A stretch of 64,000 nt of DNA from Polysphondylium violaceum (Eukaryota; Evosea; Eumycetozoa; Dictyosteliales; Dictyosteliaceae): the NCBI GenBank assembly GCA_000277445.1, contig AJWJ01000024.1, positions 27,100 through 91,099 on the forward strand, given 5' to 3'. Both the position numbers and the translations under genes were made by a program. The notes beneath the pieces were generated by a model. The model had not been told where the DNA came from. It was given only the letters and a program-made list of their open reading frames with translations, and did not search any database. Shown here piece by piece: positions 11,718 through 22,627 of the stretch; the first letter of the stretch is position 1; the number at the start of each line of letters is the position of its first letter.

Positions 11718-12365
11718 TTAAAACATAAAGACAGATAAAACAATAAAGGCAACCAAGAGGATTGGATTCAATTTGGTAAAGGCAGCACTGCTGTGTTCAG
11801 AGGATTTGTGTTCTTCGGCAGCAGGTGGTGCAACAGTGGATTTTGGTGGTTGGGTAATGGATTCAGCAGAGGAGTTGGTTGGTGCCTTGGTTGGTGTTGA
11901 TGGGGATGAGGAGCCGGCATGGGAAGCAGCACTGTGAGAACCAGTTGGAGCAGTGGTTTCAGTGGATGTGGTGGTTGGGGCGGTGGTTTCGGTAGATGTA
12001 GTTGGAGCGGTGGTGGCAGTTTCAGATGAGGTTGCTGGGGAGTCGTCAACAACGGTTAAGACAAAAGCATTGTCACCATGGATCTTACAGAAAAAGTGGT
12101 AGGTACCGGCAGTGTTGAACACATAGACAAAGGTTGGGTGGGATGGGTTACCAATTTCACCAGAATCAAACAACATTGGTGTATCAGTGGATGTAACAGT
12201 GTGATTTAATCCGTCGTTTGGTTGGAAAATCAATGTGTCACCAACTTGAATTGTCTTGTCTCTTGGAACGTCTGGTCCAGACCAAGGGATTGTATATTCG
12301 GTGGAAAAGACACAGGCCATCATGCAGCCCATGATTACGGCAATTAATAATTTTGAGAATCTCAT
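11718..12365 (-). CDS. Secreted GPI-anchored cupredoxin (phytocyanin-like) lacking the axial Met
   Basis: This single-exon gene encodes 215 residues. Residues 1-21 form a signal peptide. Residues 22-107 form a plastocyanin/cupredoxin domain with Val-Gly-Asp-Thr-Leu-Ile-Phe, an Asn-His-Thr-Val segment (His55) and a Phe-Phe-Cys-Lys-Ile-His motif (Cys93, His96). These are three of the four type-1 copper ligands. The fourth, normally Met eight residues after the Cys, is Phe here. A Ser/Thr/Pro-rich stalk of about 85 residues, probably O-glycosylated, leads to a C-terminal hydrophobic tail, the layout of a GPI-anchored surface protein. Likely roles are copper binding or electron transfer at the cell surface; a purely structural role is possible. 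Confidence 0.82.
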   Translation of the reverse strand: MRFSKLLIAVIMGCMMACVFSTEYTIPWSGPDVPRDKTIQVGDTLIFQPNDGLNHTVTSTDTPMLFDSGEIGNPSHPTFVYVFNTAGTYHFFCKIHGDNAFVLTVVDDSPATSSETATTAPTTSTETTAPTTTSTETTAPTGSHSAASHAGSSSPSTPTKAPTNSSAESITQPPKSTVAPPAAEEHKSSEHSSAAFTKLNPILLVAFIVLSVFMF

Positions 12366-13325
12366 CGTTTTGTTTTGTTATTACAATTATAGTAGTATTG
12401 TAGTTATTATTTGTTGTTGTTGTTGGGTTGTTGTTGTTATTTGTATTTAATAGTTATTAAATAATGAATTGATTGATGAAAAAGAGGTTGGTTCAATTTC
12501 AATTTATAGAGTACCTGTTCAACTCTACTCTTTTTGAATTAATTATTAATATTATTAATAATGCAAAATTAGGAAAATCTAAATTATTATAATTGATATA
12601 AATGACAATATATCCCCTCACACATCTACCCACATCAGTCTAGAACATATATATATACATTCATACAGAAATGGAAAAAAAGTCTATCTACATCTTTTTT
12701 CAAGTTGGAAAAAAATTAAAATCACACACACATAAAACACATCATCCATCTGTGGAAACTATTATTATTATTGTCACAAATACTCTGTGTGTTTGTTTAT
12801 CTTTTCGCCCACTCTCACACACTTGAAAAGGATTTTGAAACAAAAAATCTTCACTATCCACCAACAAAAAAACGAAGGGGGTGATGGTAAATTTGAAAAA
12901 ACAAAATACACCCAAACACTAATTATTCTAACTGTTGTCACTATATGTTTTTTATTTTAATCTTTATCTTTTTATGGATATGAAAACCACCAGTAATCTA
13001 ATAAAGTGTTTTTCTTTTTTTTTTTTGATTATCACCCTCAGGTTAGATTTCCATTTTATCTTTTAATGGAATAAAGATAAAAGAGTGAGTAGTTGTGGGG
13101 TTTCCAAATATTTATCTAATTTTAGTTAAAATAGATTCTTTTGTAGTTTATCAGTGATAGAGAATCTACTGTATGATGTAAAATCGATTAGTATCATAAA
13201 AAAAAAAATAAAAAAAAAAAAAAAAAAAAATTAAATAATAATTTTTGCAAAAAACGAGTGATTCGTCTATTTCGTTTGTATTGATACTGCCCATATTTGT
13301 GTGTGTTTTCTTTATATATTGATAG
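12366..13325. other. Spacer upstream of the cupredoxin and SPOUT1 genes
   Basis: Nearly 1 kb with CA-rich and T-rich patches, a long A run at about 13199-13230, and no convincing gene. If the SPOUT1 homologue has a further 5' exon it should lie here, but I could not identify a start codon that joins in the required phase. Confidence 0.4.
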
Positions 13326-15162
13326 AATTAAGTGATCCAAGAGATGGTTCAAAAAAAAATAAAAGAAAAGGTAATTAGCATTTTGATTTTCTCACCCCTG
13401 CCTATCAAAATTTATGCACACCTACAACATATATGGTTTCTGATTAGGATTAATATATCACATATAACCTCTTTTATACATTTAATACCCTTTAAATACC
13501 ACACCTCCTCTATCCGTGACACCACTCATCACACACACTTATAATTTAATTTTATTAAATTATTATAATTGTTATTATTTCTTTTTTTGTATATAATGTC
13601 ATCATTAATCATAATTTCATTTCTAAATAAAAAAGATTGACACCTACGTACATAGAATTAACCCACATATTTAAATTATTATTTGTTTATTCCCTTATGT
13701 GATCATACAATTATCATCGCATCATTATTACTTTAATTACAACAACACAATATGAAATATAGTTAATAATAATGGCTCATCAGCAGGTGTAGCTGCAGAT
13801 AAATTCAATTCTATGCTCTCTTTTTTTGAACAAGGAGATCAACAAGAACAAGAACAACCAAAACCATCAACTGAGAATGTTGCTCCTGCTGCAACCACAG
13901 AACAAGTGTCTGAGCCTATTGCCGTTGTTAAAAAAGCACCCAAAAGACCTAAAAGAACTTTTATAGATTCAGTATCACCATCTACTGAGAATAATAAAGA
14001 TTTGGATTCAACAACATCAACATCAACATCAAATACAACCAATAACAATAGTAATAATAATGATAAATTAAAAGAAATTGAAGATAAAGAGCTTGATCTC
14101 TTAATTAAAGAAAAGGAACTAAAAAAACTTAAAAAAGATATTAAAGATGAAAAAGACAAGATCAATATAAATTTAGCTAGACAAAAACAATTGGTAGAAT
14201 TGAATAAACAATCAACTATATCATTGGCAATACCAGGTAATATTTTGGATGATATCACTAGTGCAGAAATGAAAACCTATTTAATTGAAATGATTTCAAG
14301 AACAATTGTTATGCATCAAATCGATGAAGTCATCGTTTACAAAGATTCAAATAATGATAAAAATGATCAAGATAATATAAATTATTTAATGAAAATATTA
14401 GAATATATAGAAACACCAGATGTATGTAGAGAGTATTACTTTGTTGCTTATTAATTCATCAAACATCATATTAATCATAATAATTAACAATGATAATAGT
14501 ATTTAAGAGAAAATTTATTCTATGTATTAGATCCAGATTATGAATATGTAGATAAATTAAAAAAGATGTCTAGTTGTAGACAACAAGAGTTGGATGATCA
14601 ACATAGATATAGAGAGGGATTTGTTATCAATAAGCCACATCAAGGCAAAAGTGTAGTAAATGTTGGATTGGGCAAACAAGTATTATTAGACAAAAAGATT
14701 AAAGGTAGTGTCAGAGTCACTGTAGAGCTAAGTGTCAGTTTTGAACAACAATTACAAGACGATCAATGCGAATTTATTGAAGGACGTGTTGTATCATTTA
14801 TGGACATCAAAGAACAAGGTTACTACTGGGGTTACCATGTCCGTGTGGCAGACAGTCTTGCAGCCACCCTTCAAGGCAGTCCATTTGAATCGAAAAACTA
14901 TGATTTCACCTGCTTGGTTTCAAAGAGCGGCGAAACCTATCCTCGTCCATTGAGTCAGCAACTTATGACAAAGAAATACAATCACCTTCTCCTCATATTG
15001 GCCAATCACATTGATAATGCTCAAAATGAAATCCCTGCCTATCAAGATGCCCTCGATTTACACATCAACACTCTTTTAAATTTTAAACCATCCTTCCCAA
15101 TTAGATTTGAAGAAGATTTATTAATTACTTTGACAAAATTAAAAGGAACTGTCATTTATTAG
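13326..15162 (+). CDS. SPOUT1/C9orf114-type putative RNA methyltransferase, start unresolved
   Basis: Three exons are seen: 13326-13370, 13763-14421 and 14500-15162. They join in phase and encode about 455 residues. After a Lys-rich, Asn-rich and coiled-coil N-terminal part, the protein matches the human C9orf114/SPOUT1 (CENP-32) family: Leu-Ala-Ile-Pro-Gly-Asn-Ile-Leu-Asp, a Thr-Tyr-Leu-Ile-Glu-Met-Ile-Ser-Arg helix, Asp-Glu-Val-Ile-Val-Tyr, Ile-Leu-Glu-Tyr-Ile-Glu-Thr-Pro, Tyr-Leu-Arg-Glu-Asn-Leu-Phe, Arg-Glu-Gly-Phe-Val, Val-Asn-Val-Gly-Leu and Tyr-Trp-Gly-Tyr-His-Val-Arg. SPOUT enzymes use a knotted fold to bind S-adenosylmethionine. The first exon shown has no ATG in its frame. Either another exon lies upstream, or translation starts at ATG 13344 and the A run at 13351-13359 is one base short in this assembly. 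Confidence 0.82.
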
Positions 15163-15573
15163 ATTTTCATTATTACAACCCAATAATAATACTCAATCAA
15201 ATACATCATATCGAGTGTTAGAAAACAAAAAAAAAAAATAATAATACAATAGTATATAAAACCACCCTTAAATAGTTATAAAGCAATCATTTATTTGTGT
15301 CTCATATTATTGCCTATTTCATTCACTGTTTATTTATTAATTTATACCATATTTATATCAAAATAATAATAATAATTACATTTTGTATTAAATAATTAAT
15401 AATTAATAATAATAACAACAATAATTTATTTATAACTAGAAAAAGAATAACTTATTCTTTGGGAATTAAATTTGTACCAATTATATTTTTATATGTAAAT
15501 GTGTTTTTTTTTTTTCTTCTATCACCTTAATCTCCTTTTGCCTGAAGAATATTATATTTGAAATCATCACAAA
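15163..15573. other. Convergent 3' spacer, no gene seen
   Basis: A+T-rich sequence between the 3' ends of the SPOUT1 and homeobox genes, with AATAAT runs that could serve as polyadenylation signals on either strand. Confidence 0.45.
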
Positions 15574-16582
15574 TTATCTAGTTTTTTGGACCTTTTTCTT
15601 TTTTGATTCTCTGGTTCTCTTGTTACCGAACCACTCTTCAAGTTTATTTTTTGAAATTTTACATCGAGATGCTAAAATATCCTTTTGTTGCTGATCAGGA
15701 TATTTATCTATATTATATTATATTATATTTATATTATTAACGTTAATAATTATTTAAGTTTATTTCTAATTTCTAATTATTTTTATTATTTATATTATTA
15801 TCATAAATTTCAATATAGACATATGTTTGATTTTATAGACTAGATTAACAAACAAACAAATAAGCTTACTGAATTTCAATTTTGAAGATAGAGGGTCGAT
15901 GTAGAATATAGATAGATATCTTTTGAATAATGAATACTTACTAGCAGAACTTTCATCATACCATTGATTGAGGAAAACATCTTCTTTTCTTTTCTTTGAT
16001 TTATTTTCAACTACAATAGAGGTATGAACATGATGGACTTTATCAAAACATCTTGATCTTTGGGCCAACTTTGCTTTTAAAGTAAGGTTTTCAATATAGT
16101 AAATATGGGTACTTAAAAATGTTTTCATTTGGATTGGCTATGGATTGTATATGGTTAGTTTGGATGATGGATATGGATGATGGATGGATATGGATGATGG
16201 ATGAAGGATATGGATGATGGATGATGGATGATGGATGATGGATGATGGATGATGGATGATGGATGATGGATGATGGATGATGGATGATGGATGATGGATG
16301 GTGGATGATGGATGATGGATGAGGATATGGATGATGGATATGGATGGATATGGATAGAATAATAAAACTTACATAATTACCAATTGGTAAAAGAGATAAA
16401 ATTTCATTAATTGATTCTTGACAGCCTTGATCAATCAACATCATTTCTTTGATATAGGATTCTTTAATCTTTGCCAATTCTTCTTTAAACTTTTTTAATT
16501 GTTGGGCGTCACTAATATCGAGCATATTCTCCTCTTTTATGAAATCGTCAAAACTAAAATTCAATTCAATATTGTTATTCAT
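15574..16582 (-). CDS. TALE-class homeodomain protein
   Basis: Exons 16582-16373, 16137-15942 and 15707-15574 join in phase to give 179 residues. The C-terminal third is a homeodomain: a Trp-Tyr-Asp-Glu-Ser-Ser-Ala helix end, then Asn-Lys-Tyr-Pro across the second splice junction, Gln-Gln-Gln-Lys-Asp-Ile-Leu-Ala, and the recognition helix Glu-Glu-Trp-Phe-Gly-Asn-Lys-Arg-Thr-Arg. The Asn-x-Tyr-Pro loop is the mark of the TALE (three-amino-acid loop extension) class, which includes PBX, MEIS and KNOX. A basic run (Lys-Ser-Lys-Lys-Arg-Lys) precedes the domain and a second follows it, likely nuclear signals. The N-terminus has a short coiled-coil. The first intron holds a seven-base minisatellite. 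The protein is short for the class and its targets are unknown. Confidence 0.85.
16151..16348. repeat. Seven-base minisatellite (GGATGAT) inside the homeobox intron
   Basis: The plus strand is built of GGATGAT units, about a dozen in perfect tandem near 16210-16300 and with variants (GGATAT, GGATGG) at both flanks. It lies wholly inside intron 1 of the TALE homeobox gene. Because the unit is seven bases, three units make a 21-base, seven-residue repeat, and the sense frame stays open through it. Confidence 0.9.
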
Positions 16583-19500
16583 TTTATAAAGATGATAATT
16601 AATTATATTTATAGAGATATATGTGAAGATAAAGATGAGGATGCTGATAAATAATAATTAATAATAAATTAAAATCTATTCTTTTTCAAAAAACAAAAAG
16701 GAATCAATCACTTTAAATACCGATTCGAACTTTTGCCCCCCGACTCGAGTTTAAAAAAATCCCAATCAACTTTAACTTTTTTTTAAAAAAATTTAAATAA
16801 TTCAAATCAAATAAAATCTCACAAACAAGAATGGGTTAAATCAATGCGATGATACAACCATAGTTCTTATTTCAGGAGTTTTAGGATAAGGAAAAGCTCA
16901 AAATTTGCTCAGTGGGTATTGAAATAATTATTTTTAGCTCATTACAATTGCCAAAATAATATTAGATATCAATAATATCAAACATATGTTAATCGATGCG
17001 CCCCGCCAGTGTGTTCTCTTTGTATCTCGAGTTGAAATGGCATATATATAATTTTTACTTTTTTTTCTTTTTTTTTTTTCTTACGCACCCCACCAATATC
17101 TGTATGATGAGGATAAGGTATGTTTTTAAAGTTAAAAGAGATTCTGTATCATCTTTGTTGATAGAGTACCCTCAATCAATAAAGTTTTTAATTTTTTTTT
17201 AAAGATCTTGTATATAATCTCGTAATTGAGCAATCTTTAAAAGCCTATCACCAATCAATTCTTTGAAAATCATTGCCTTTAATGGCAATTTTACCCCTTG
17301 GAAGATTTTTAATGAATTTTTTTTTTCTACACAATCTCCAAAAGTTAAGTGTTTGGGGACGTTATTTCTTTCTTTGTACAGAGTTGATAGTGATACTAGT
17401 AATTTATTGAAAAGAAACTATGGTTATGAGTGGAGTATCTGCACCGGATCAATGATTCAAATGGGTAGGAGAGATGATTGTGTTATCATCTATTTGAAAA
17501 CAACAACAACAACACCTAGAGAAAACCGAAACTAACGCGCTAGAATCACACCTATCTATCACCCCACATATGTATAAATGTGTGTATTCTATAAGTAGAA
17601 TTGGGCCTCAGAGGGCCGCGCTACTCACAAATAGTGTGTTTGGAATTGAAAAAATCTTGAAAATAAATTAAAAAAAACAAAAAAAAAATTCATAAAAACT
17701 ATTGCCCCATTTGGAAAAAAAAACTGAATTCAAACGGGTCGGGGCGTTACTTTTCAGATATCATTGAATGTGAAGAGGTCTTTGATAATATATTAATAAT
17801 AATATAATAATTTTTTATTGATTATGAAAAATGTTTTTTTTTAAAAAATTATTTTATTATTATTAATAAAGAAAGAGAATGCAGTTAAAGTATAATCGTA
17901 TATAATACAAACAAAAAGAAAAAGACAAATCAGAATCATATTGTCTCATTTAGAATCACACAAACAGCAGTGCAGGAATAGTAATAGTAATCGTACAAGT
18001 AATTATTTCTATTTTTTTTTTTTTTTTTCCTTCTTTTTGTTTTTACTTAAAAACTGTGTTTTAATCATTTTTGAAAAAATTTTATTAGAATAGATTTTTT
18101 CAATTAAAAATAATAATTAATAATTCAGAACATCAACCTCAACAAATAATCATAATTAAGTACACAGAGTTCAATTGACAGACAGTAATCGATTTCTTTA
18201 TTTTTTTCATTATTGATTTTTTAAAAATAATATCTTTGTCAAGATTAAAGTGGTAAATGAAATCTATTTTAAAATGAATAATCTAAAAGGTAAGATTTAA
18301 TATTTTTTGTTTCACTTTCAACTATCCACCACATTTTAGTTTTTCGTGCACACAAATTTATGTTGTGCTTTCAGGCTTGTGAGTATTTTATGGTTATGTG
18401 AGTGTGTGTGCGCGCGCGTTGTTATAGGATATGATGATATTCATGATGCTCATTCAACTTTATCCTATTTTGTTATATTTCCTTTTTTGGTAAAAATATT
18501 GATGTAATATGTCCCTAGTAGATGTAAAAAAAAAACCATATCTAAACTCGTTAGAGTACTCTGTTTTTTTCAGTGTTAAAAATTAAAATTATATCCAAAT
18601 CATTTTAATTGGGCATAATTACACAAATAGTAATAATATTTAAATTAATAATAATAATAATAATAACTACCACTATTTCACACATTAAAAATATCTTTGG
18701 TAATGTTGTAGTACTGGTGGTCGTAGAAAAATTCTAAATATTCATCAGTATCCCCTAAATACCACCTCTCCCCCTATCTATATTTTTATTATTGAAAAAA
18801 AGGAATACAATATATTTTAAATAATAGGTTCCCACTAGATCTTCAAGTGAAAAGGTGGGGTTGTATAAATTGTGTTTTCACAATCATTGGAATCGAGTGG
18901 TCTTTTGTATGATTTTGGTTTTTTATTTTAATAATAATTGTCCCCTTTTACCATTCATTCCACTCCTTCCTTTTATATCTTTTCTTTACCTATCACTCTT
19001 TTTCAACACCACCCCACACCACACAAAACAAAAAAATCTACGCAATCAGTAAATAATTATCTCTTTATATATACAATTATGTTGACTATCAAAGTGGTAA
19101 CCCCACCACTACCAAAAAAGATATTAGTCCCTATTTTTTTAATACCCCCCCCCCCCATCTTATCATCTCATCTTTACAAAACCCATCATTCTTTATCTAT
19201 AAAAGTTTCGTGTATTTTGAAATATGGGGTAAATGTGTGTGAGCTTACCCTCCATCATTATCAATGATTTTATGTATGTGGTATTTGACCGCATTACTCT
19301 CCTACCATATACATTTCAAAAAGCACTACATTTTTAAATTGATAATGTCTTGTATTGTTTAGAATGGGGGGGTAACTCTCCTTGGGGTGGGTATACATCT
19401 AGTGTTGTTGTTGTTGTTGGGAAATTGAGGTGTTATTGATTGATTGTATATTTTAGACAAGGTTAATGGATGAGAGTGGTGACAACAAATTTAAGATTTG

Positions 19501-21114
19501 GGGATTGATGCTCCACACTAAACACTTTTCACGATATGATAAAACGCCACCACAGACACAATTATATGGTGGTACTACTACTATATACCAAATATGTATA
19601 GTGGCTGTTTTGCTTATTATTGTTGTTGTCTTTTTTACCCTGTGGTAAAACACACCCACACATAATACAATTATTTTAATGGTTTTGTAATTAATTTAAA
19701 TTTAATGATTTTTTTTTATTTGTTTTATTTTTTTTCCTCTATTATCTATAACACAGATTGTATCTTTTTTTCTTTCCTTCCAAATTAGTACATCAATCAA
19801 TTTTTATTTTAAATTTGCTCATTACCAAATCTCAATAGTGTATATTTCAAGTTTGAAAAAAAAAAAAAAAAAAAAAAGAAGTATATATTATTAGTAGTAA
19901 TAGTTGTTGACTTTATTTTTTGTACTAGTATTTCCCTCCACTAGCTTCTTTTATCAATACACCAATATTCTATTTTTAGTGTAACTTATCTTGATTAAAC
20001 TCAAAAATAATTGATATGTTTTTTTCTTATATATATAAATAGAAACACACGCATAAACACCCTCTCGTATTATTCACTCTCCAATAATTTAATCTAAAAA
20101 AAAAGAAAAAGATATTATTTCTATTTTGGTCACTCACACCAAAAGATTTTTTCGCTTTTTTCCTTTTTTAATGTTAATTACATCATACATCATATCATCT
20201 TGTTTTTTCCATTAGTGGGAAGTTTTGATTTTCATTATTTGACCCCATTCCTCCATACCTTTTTCATTACCCCCCCATCACCACAAATCAGTTGGAGGAA
20301 AAAAAAACAAAAAATATTCTATATTTAATTTCACCCACACGCTCACAACCAACTTCCCAATATAGAGCAACTGATGCACATTCGTTTTTCGACAAGACCA
20401 TGCTCTTGAATATCAATTTGCATCAGAACTAGCATCATCAAGAAAATCTATTGCACCCCCACCACTTTCATATCTCTGCCAATCATAAAATATATCTCAC
20501 CCCCCTCGCTGATCTTCCTTCTATTATTATCAACATCACACAATTCATGTTTTCATATTATATTATTTATATAAATATTTTTTCATTTTTTTTTCCAATT
20601 CTATTTATTTAATTAACCACATTATTAACAAATATATTTACTTTTTTTTAGATTACTGATTTTGAAAAAAAAAAAATAGTTAACAATAATAATTAATTTT
20701 ATACCATATATTTTTTAACACCACCTGTATTCAACTCACTTTTTTTATTTCCACAACCATCAAATGATTTAAAGAGATTACCTAAACCAAAAAAACCCAT
20801 TTAAATCCGATTACTCAATCCCCTCAAATTTTTAATCAATTTTATCCTATCAGAGTATCACCCCATATAACATTTTTTTATTTCAACCTTCTTTTTATTT
20901 TTGGTAAACTCAGAGTTTTTTTTTTTACATCTAATTTTCAGTGTGTGTCAGATTATTTTTCATATTTTTCTGTAGCTATTCCTCAACAACAATAATAATT
21001 GTGTATTCATTGTATTAAATTTTGAACAGTCAATTCTTTGTTTCCATTACCTCTCCTTTTATTTTATTACCGCGTTTTTCTTTAATTTATTTTTTTAAAA
21101 AAAGTTTTTCAAAA
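16583..21114. other. 4.5 kb gene-poor region
   Basis: This is the longest stretch without a supported gene. It contains many T and A runs, a GC-rich patch at 17600-17632 (GGGCCTCAGAGGGCCGCG), a short GTGTGTGTGCGCGCGCG tract near 18400, a C run at 19146-19155 and CA-rich promoter-like sequence towards 20300-20500. Weak coding-like pieces occur at 17180-17535 and 19466-19648. It separates the divergent starts of the homeobox gene and the cyclin gene, so long regulatory regions for these two are the likeliest content. Confidence 0.4.
19466..19648 (+). CDS. Possible 60-residue single-pass membrane protein
   Basis: An ATG-started frame of 60 residues with a polar N-terminal part (Met-Asp-Glu-Ser-Gly-Asp-Asn-Lys-Phe) and a strong C-terminal hydrophobic helix of about 18 residues ending in Leu-Trp. 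Codon choice is less A+T-driven than random spacer. A TTTTAG just upstream (19451-19456) could be a splice acceptor for a 5' exon that I could not find. I recognise no family, and chance remains a real possibility. Confidence 0.3.
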   Translation: MDESGDNKFKIWGLMLHTKHFSRYDKTPPQTQLYGGTTTIYQICIVAVLLIIVVVFFTLW

Positions 21115-22344
21115 ATGGACCACAATTCCTTTTATCACCAGAGTAATAATACTTATTCACACAGTGCCAACTATTACCAAGATAGACCAACTCGAAATCA
21201 AATTTCAACCCAATATCCATCTCAAACTCCTGTAACCATTTTGTCTATTCTTAAAGATAAAAGAATCCAACTTGGTGAAATTTCCAATTCTTGGGGTGAA
21301 AATGGTGATTGGTTATTAAGATCTTTGGTAATGGCAATCAATCAACTTTTATCGATAAATGATGAAGTAAGTTATTATTTGTATTTATTCTTTATTTAAT
21401 TTACTAATTCAAAATTATTTTTAGTTTCCAAATAATTATTCACATTTCCTACCAGAACACATGAAATTACCAATGATAACAATTGAAGGATATATTTCAA
21501 GAATTATAAAGTACTCTCCTTGTTCCAAAGAATGTTTTATAATAATTTTAATGTACATAGATAGATTAATTCAAAAAAGAAACTTTATTGTAAATAGCTA
21601 CAATATTCATAGAATTTTAATTACCAGTGTTTTAATTGCAGCCAAATATTTGGATGGTAAGTCTTGTAAAGTTATTATTATTATTTTTTTATAAGAGTTG
21701 CTAATATTTTATTTCTACCAAAAGATATCTTTTATAATAATCAATTTTATTCCCAAGTTGGTGGTGTAACTGTAAAAGAAATTAATATTATGGAATTAGA
21801 TTTCCTCAAACTCTTATCCTTTGATCTCAGTGCCAATAGTGTAGTTTACTCTGTGTATTTATCTCATTTCGAATCCTATACACAAAAAATTCAAACTGAA
21901 TTAAACTTTAAACCAAATATTGAATCACTTCCAACTCCATTTCACATAACTGAAGGCTATATCAAGGGCTTTTTAAAATCAAATAGTAAATTTATCCCAG
22001 AAGTAGAAAAGTGTGATCTTTTGATAGACTATACATCAAGTAGTACAACATCTTTAATCAATAATCAAGCCCCAAATAGTATAAATACAAATAGTAGTAG
22101 TAATAATAATAATAATAATAACATTGTAAATAATAATAATAATAGTAGTAATAATAATAGAAATAATAATATAACTTTTAATCAAAATAATCAACAAACA
22201 ACTACTACCAGTACGTCAAATGGTCAAAATCAAAATAATAATAATAATAATCAAAATAATAATAATTACCATCATAATATTAATACCAAATCACCTTTAC
22301 AAACTTTTCGATTTCACCAACCACAGCCTAATTGCGTCGCTTGA
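21115..22344 (+). CDS. Pho80-like (P/U-type) cyclin
   Basis: Exons 21115-21366, 21425-21656 and 21725-22344 join in phase to give 367 residues. The central part is a cyclin box of the Pho80/PCL/cyclin-U type: Ile-Ser-Arg-Ile-Ile-Lys-Tyr-Ser-Pro-Cys-Ser, Leu-Met-Tyr-Ile-Asp-Arg-Leu-Ile, His-Arg-Ile-Leu-Ile-Thr-Ser-Val-Leu-Ile-Ala-Ala-Lys-Tyr-Leu-Asp, then Asn-Asn-Gln-Phe-Tyr-Ser-Gln-Val-Gly-Gly-Val and Met-Glu-Leu-Asp-Phe-Leu-Lys. Such cyclins bind Pho85/CDK5-type kinases and act in nutrient or cell-cycle signalling. The C-terminal 100 residues are poly-Asn and low complexity. After the repeats another frame stays open to 22414 with a tidy Lys-rich end, so the exact C-terminus is less sure. 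The original start upstream at 21022 has no ATG and was not used. Confidence 0.85.
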
Positions 22345-22627
22345 TGACCTATTCCATTCTCTTTTTAAAAGATCTTCCTCCAAGAAAAAGATCAACAAAG
22401 ACAAAAGAAGCTAACAAGTCTACATTTTCAACAAACACCCATGTATATTCTATTTAAATGTGGAGATATTTTTCAATTTAAAATAAAAATAATAATCTTT
22501 TTTTTTTTTTTGTAAAATAACAACTATTATGTCTTTTTCTTATTCTTTGATTTAAAATAAAAAAAGTAACAAATATTTGAGTTTTAGTCTATTATTTTTG
22601 TTTGTGAGAGATTTATTGTTGGTATGC

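Noticed and set aside
16151-16348. Tandem repeats considered as a CRISPR-like array
   Set aside because: Units are seven bases with no spacers, inside a eukaryotic intron.
16720-16735. Sequence resembling a transfer RNA B box on the minus strand (GTTCGAATC)
   Set aside because: No pairing T stem, no A box and no acceptor stem around it.
18272-18293. ATG-started mini exon (Met-Asn-Asn-Leu-Lys) followed by GTAAGA
   Set aside because: No downstream exon joins it in phase with coding character; probably chance.
18938-19267. Open frame of 109 codons
   Set aside because: No good composition or motif; contains translated C and T runs typical of spacer.
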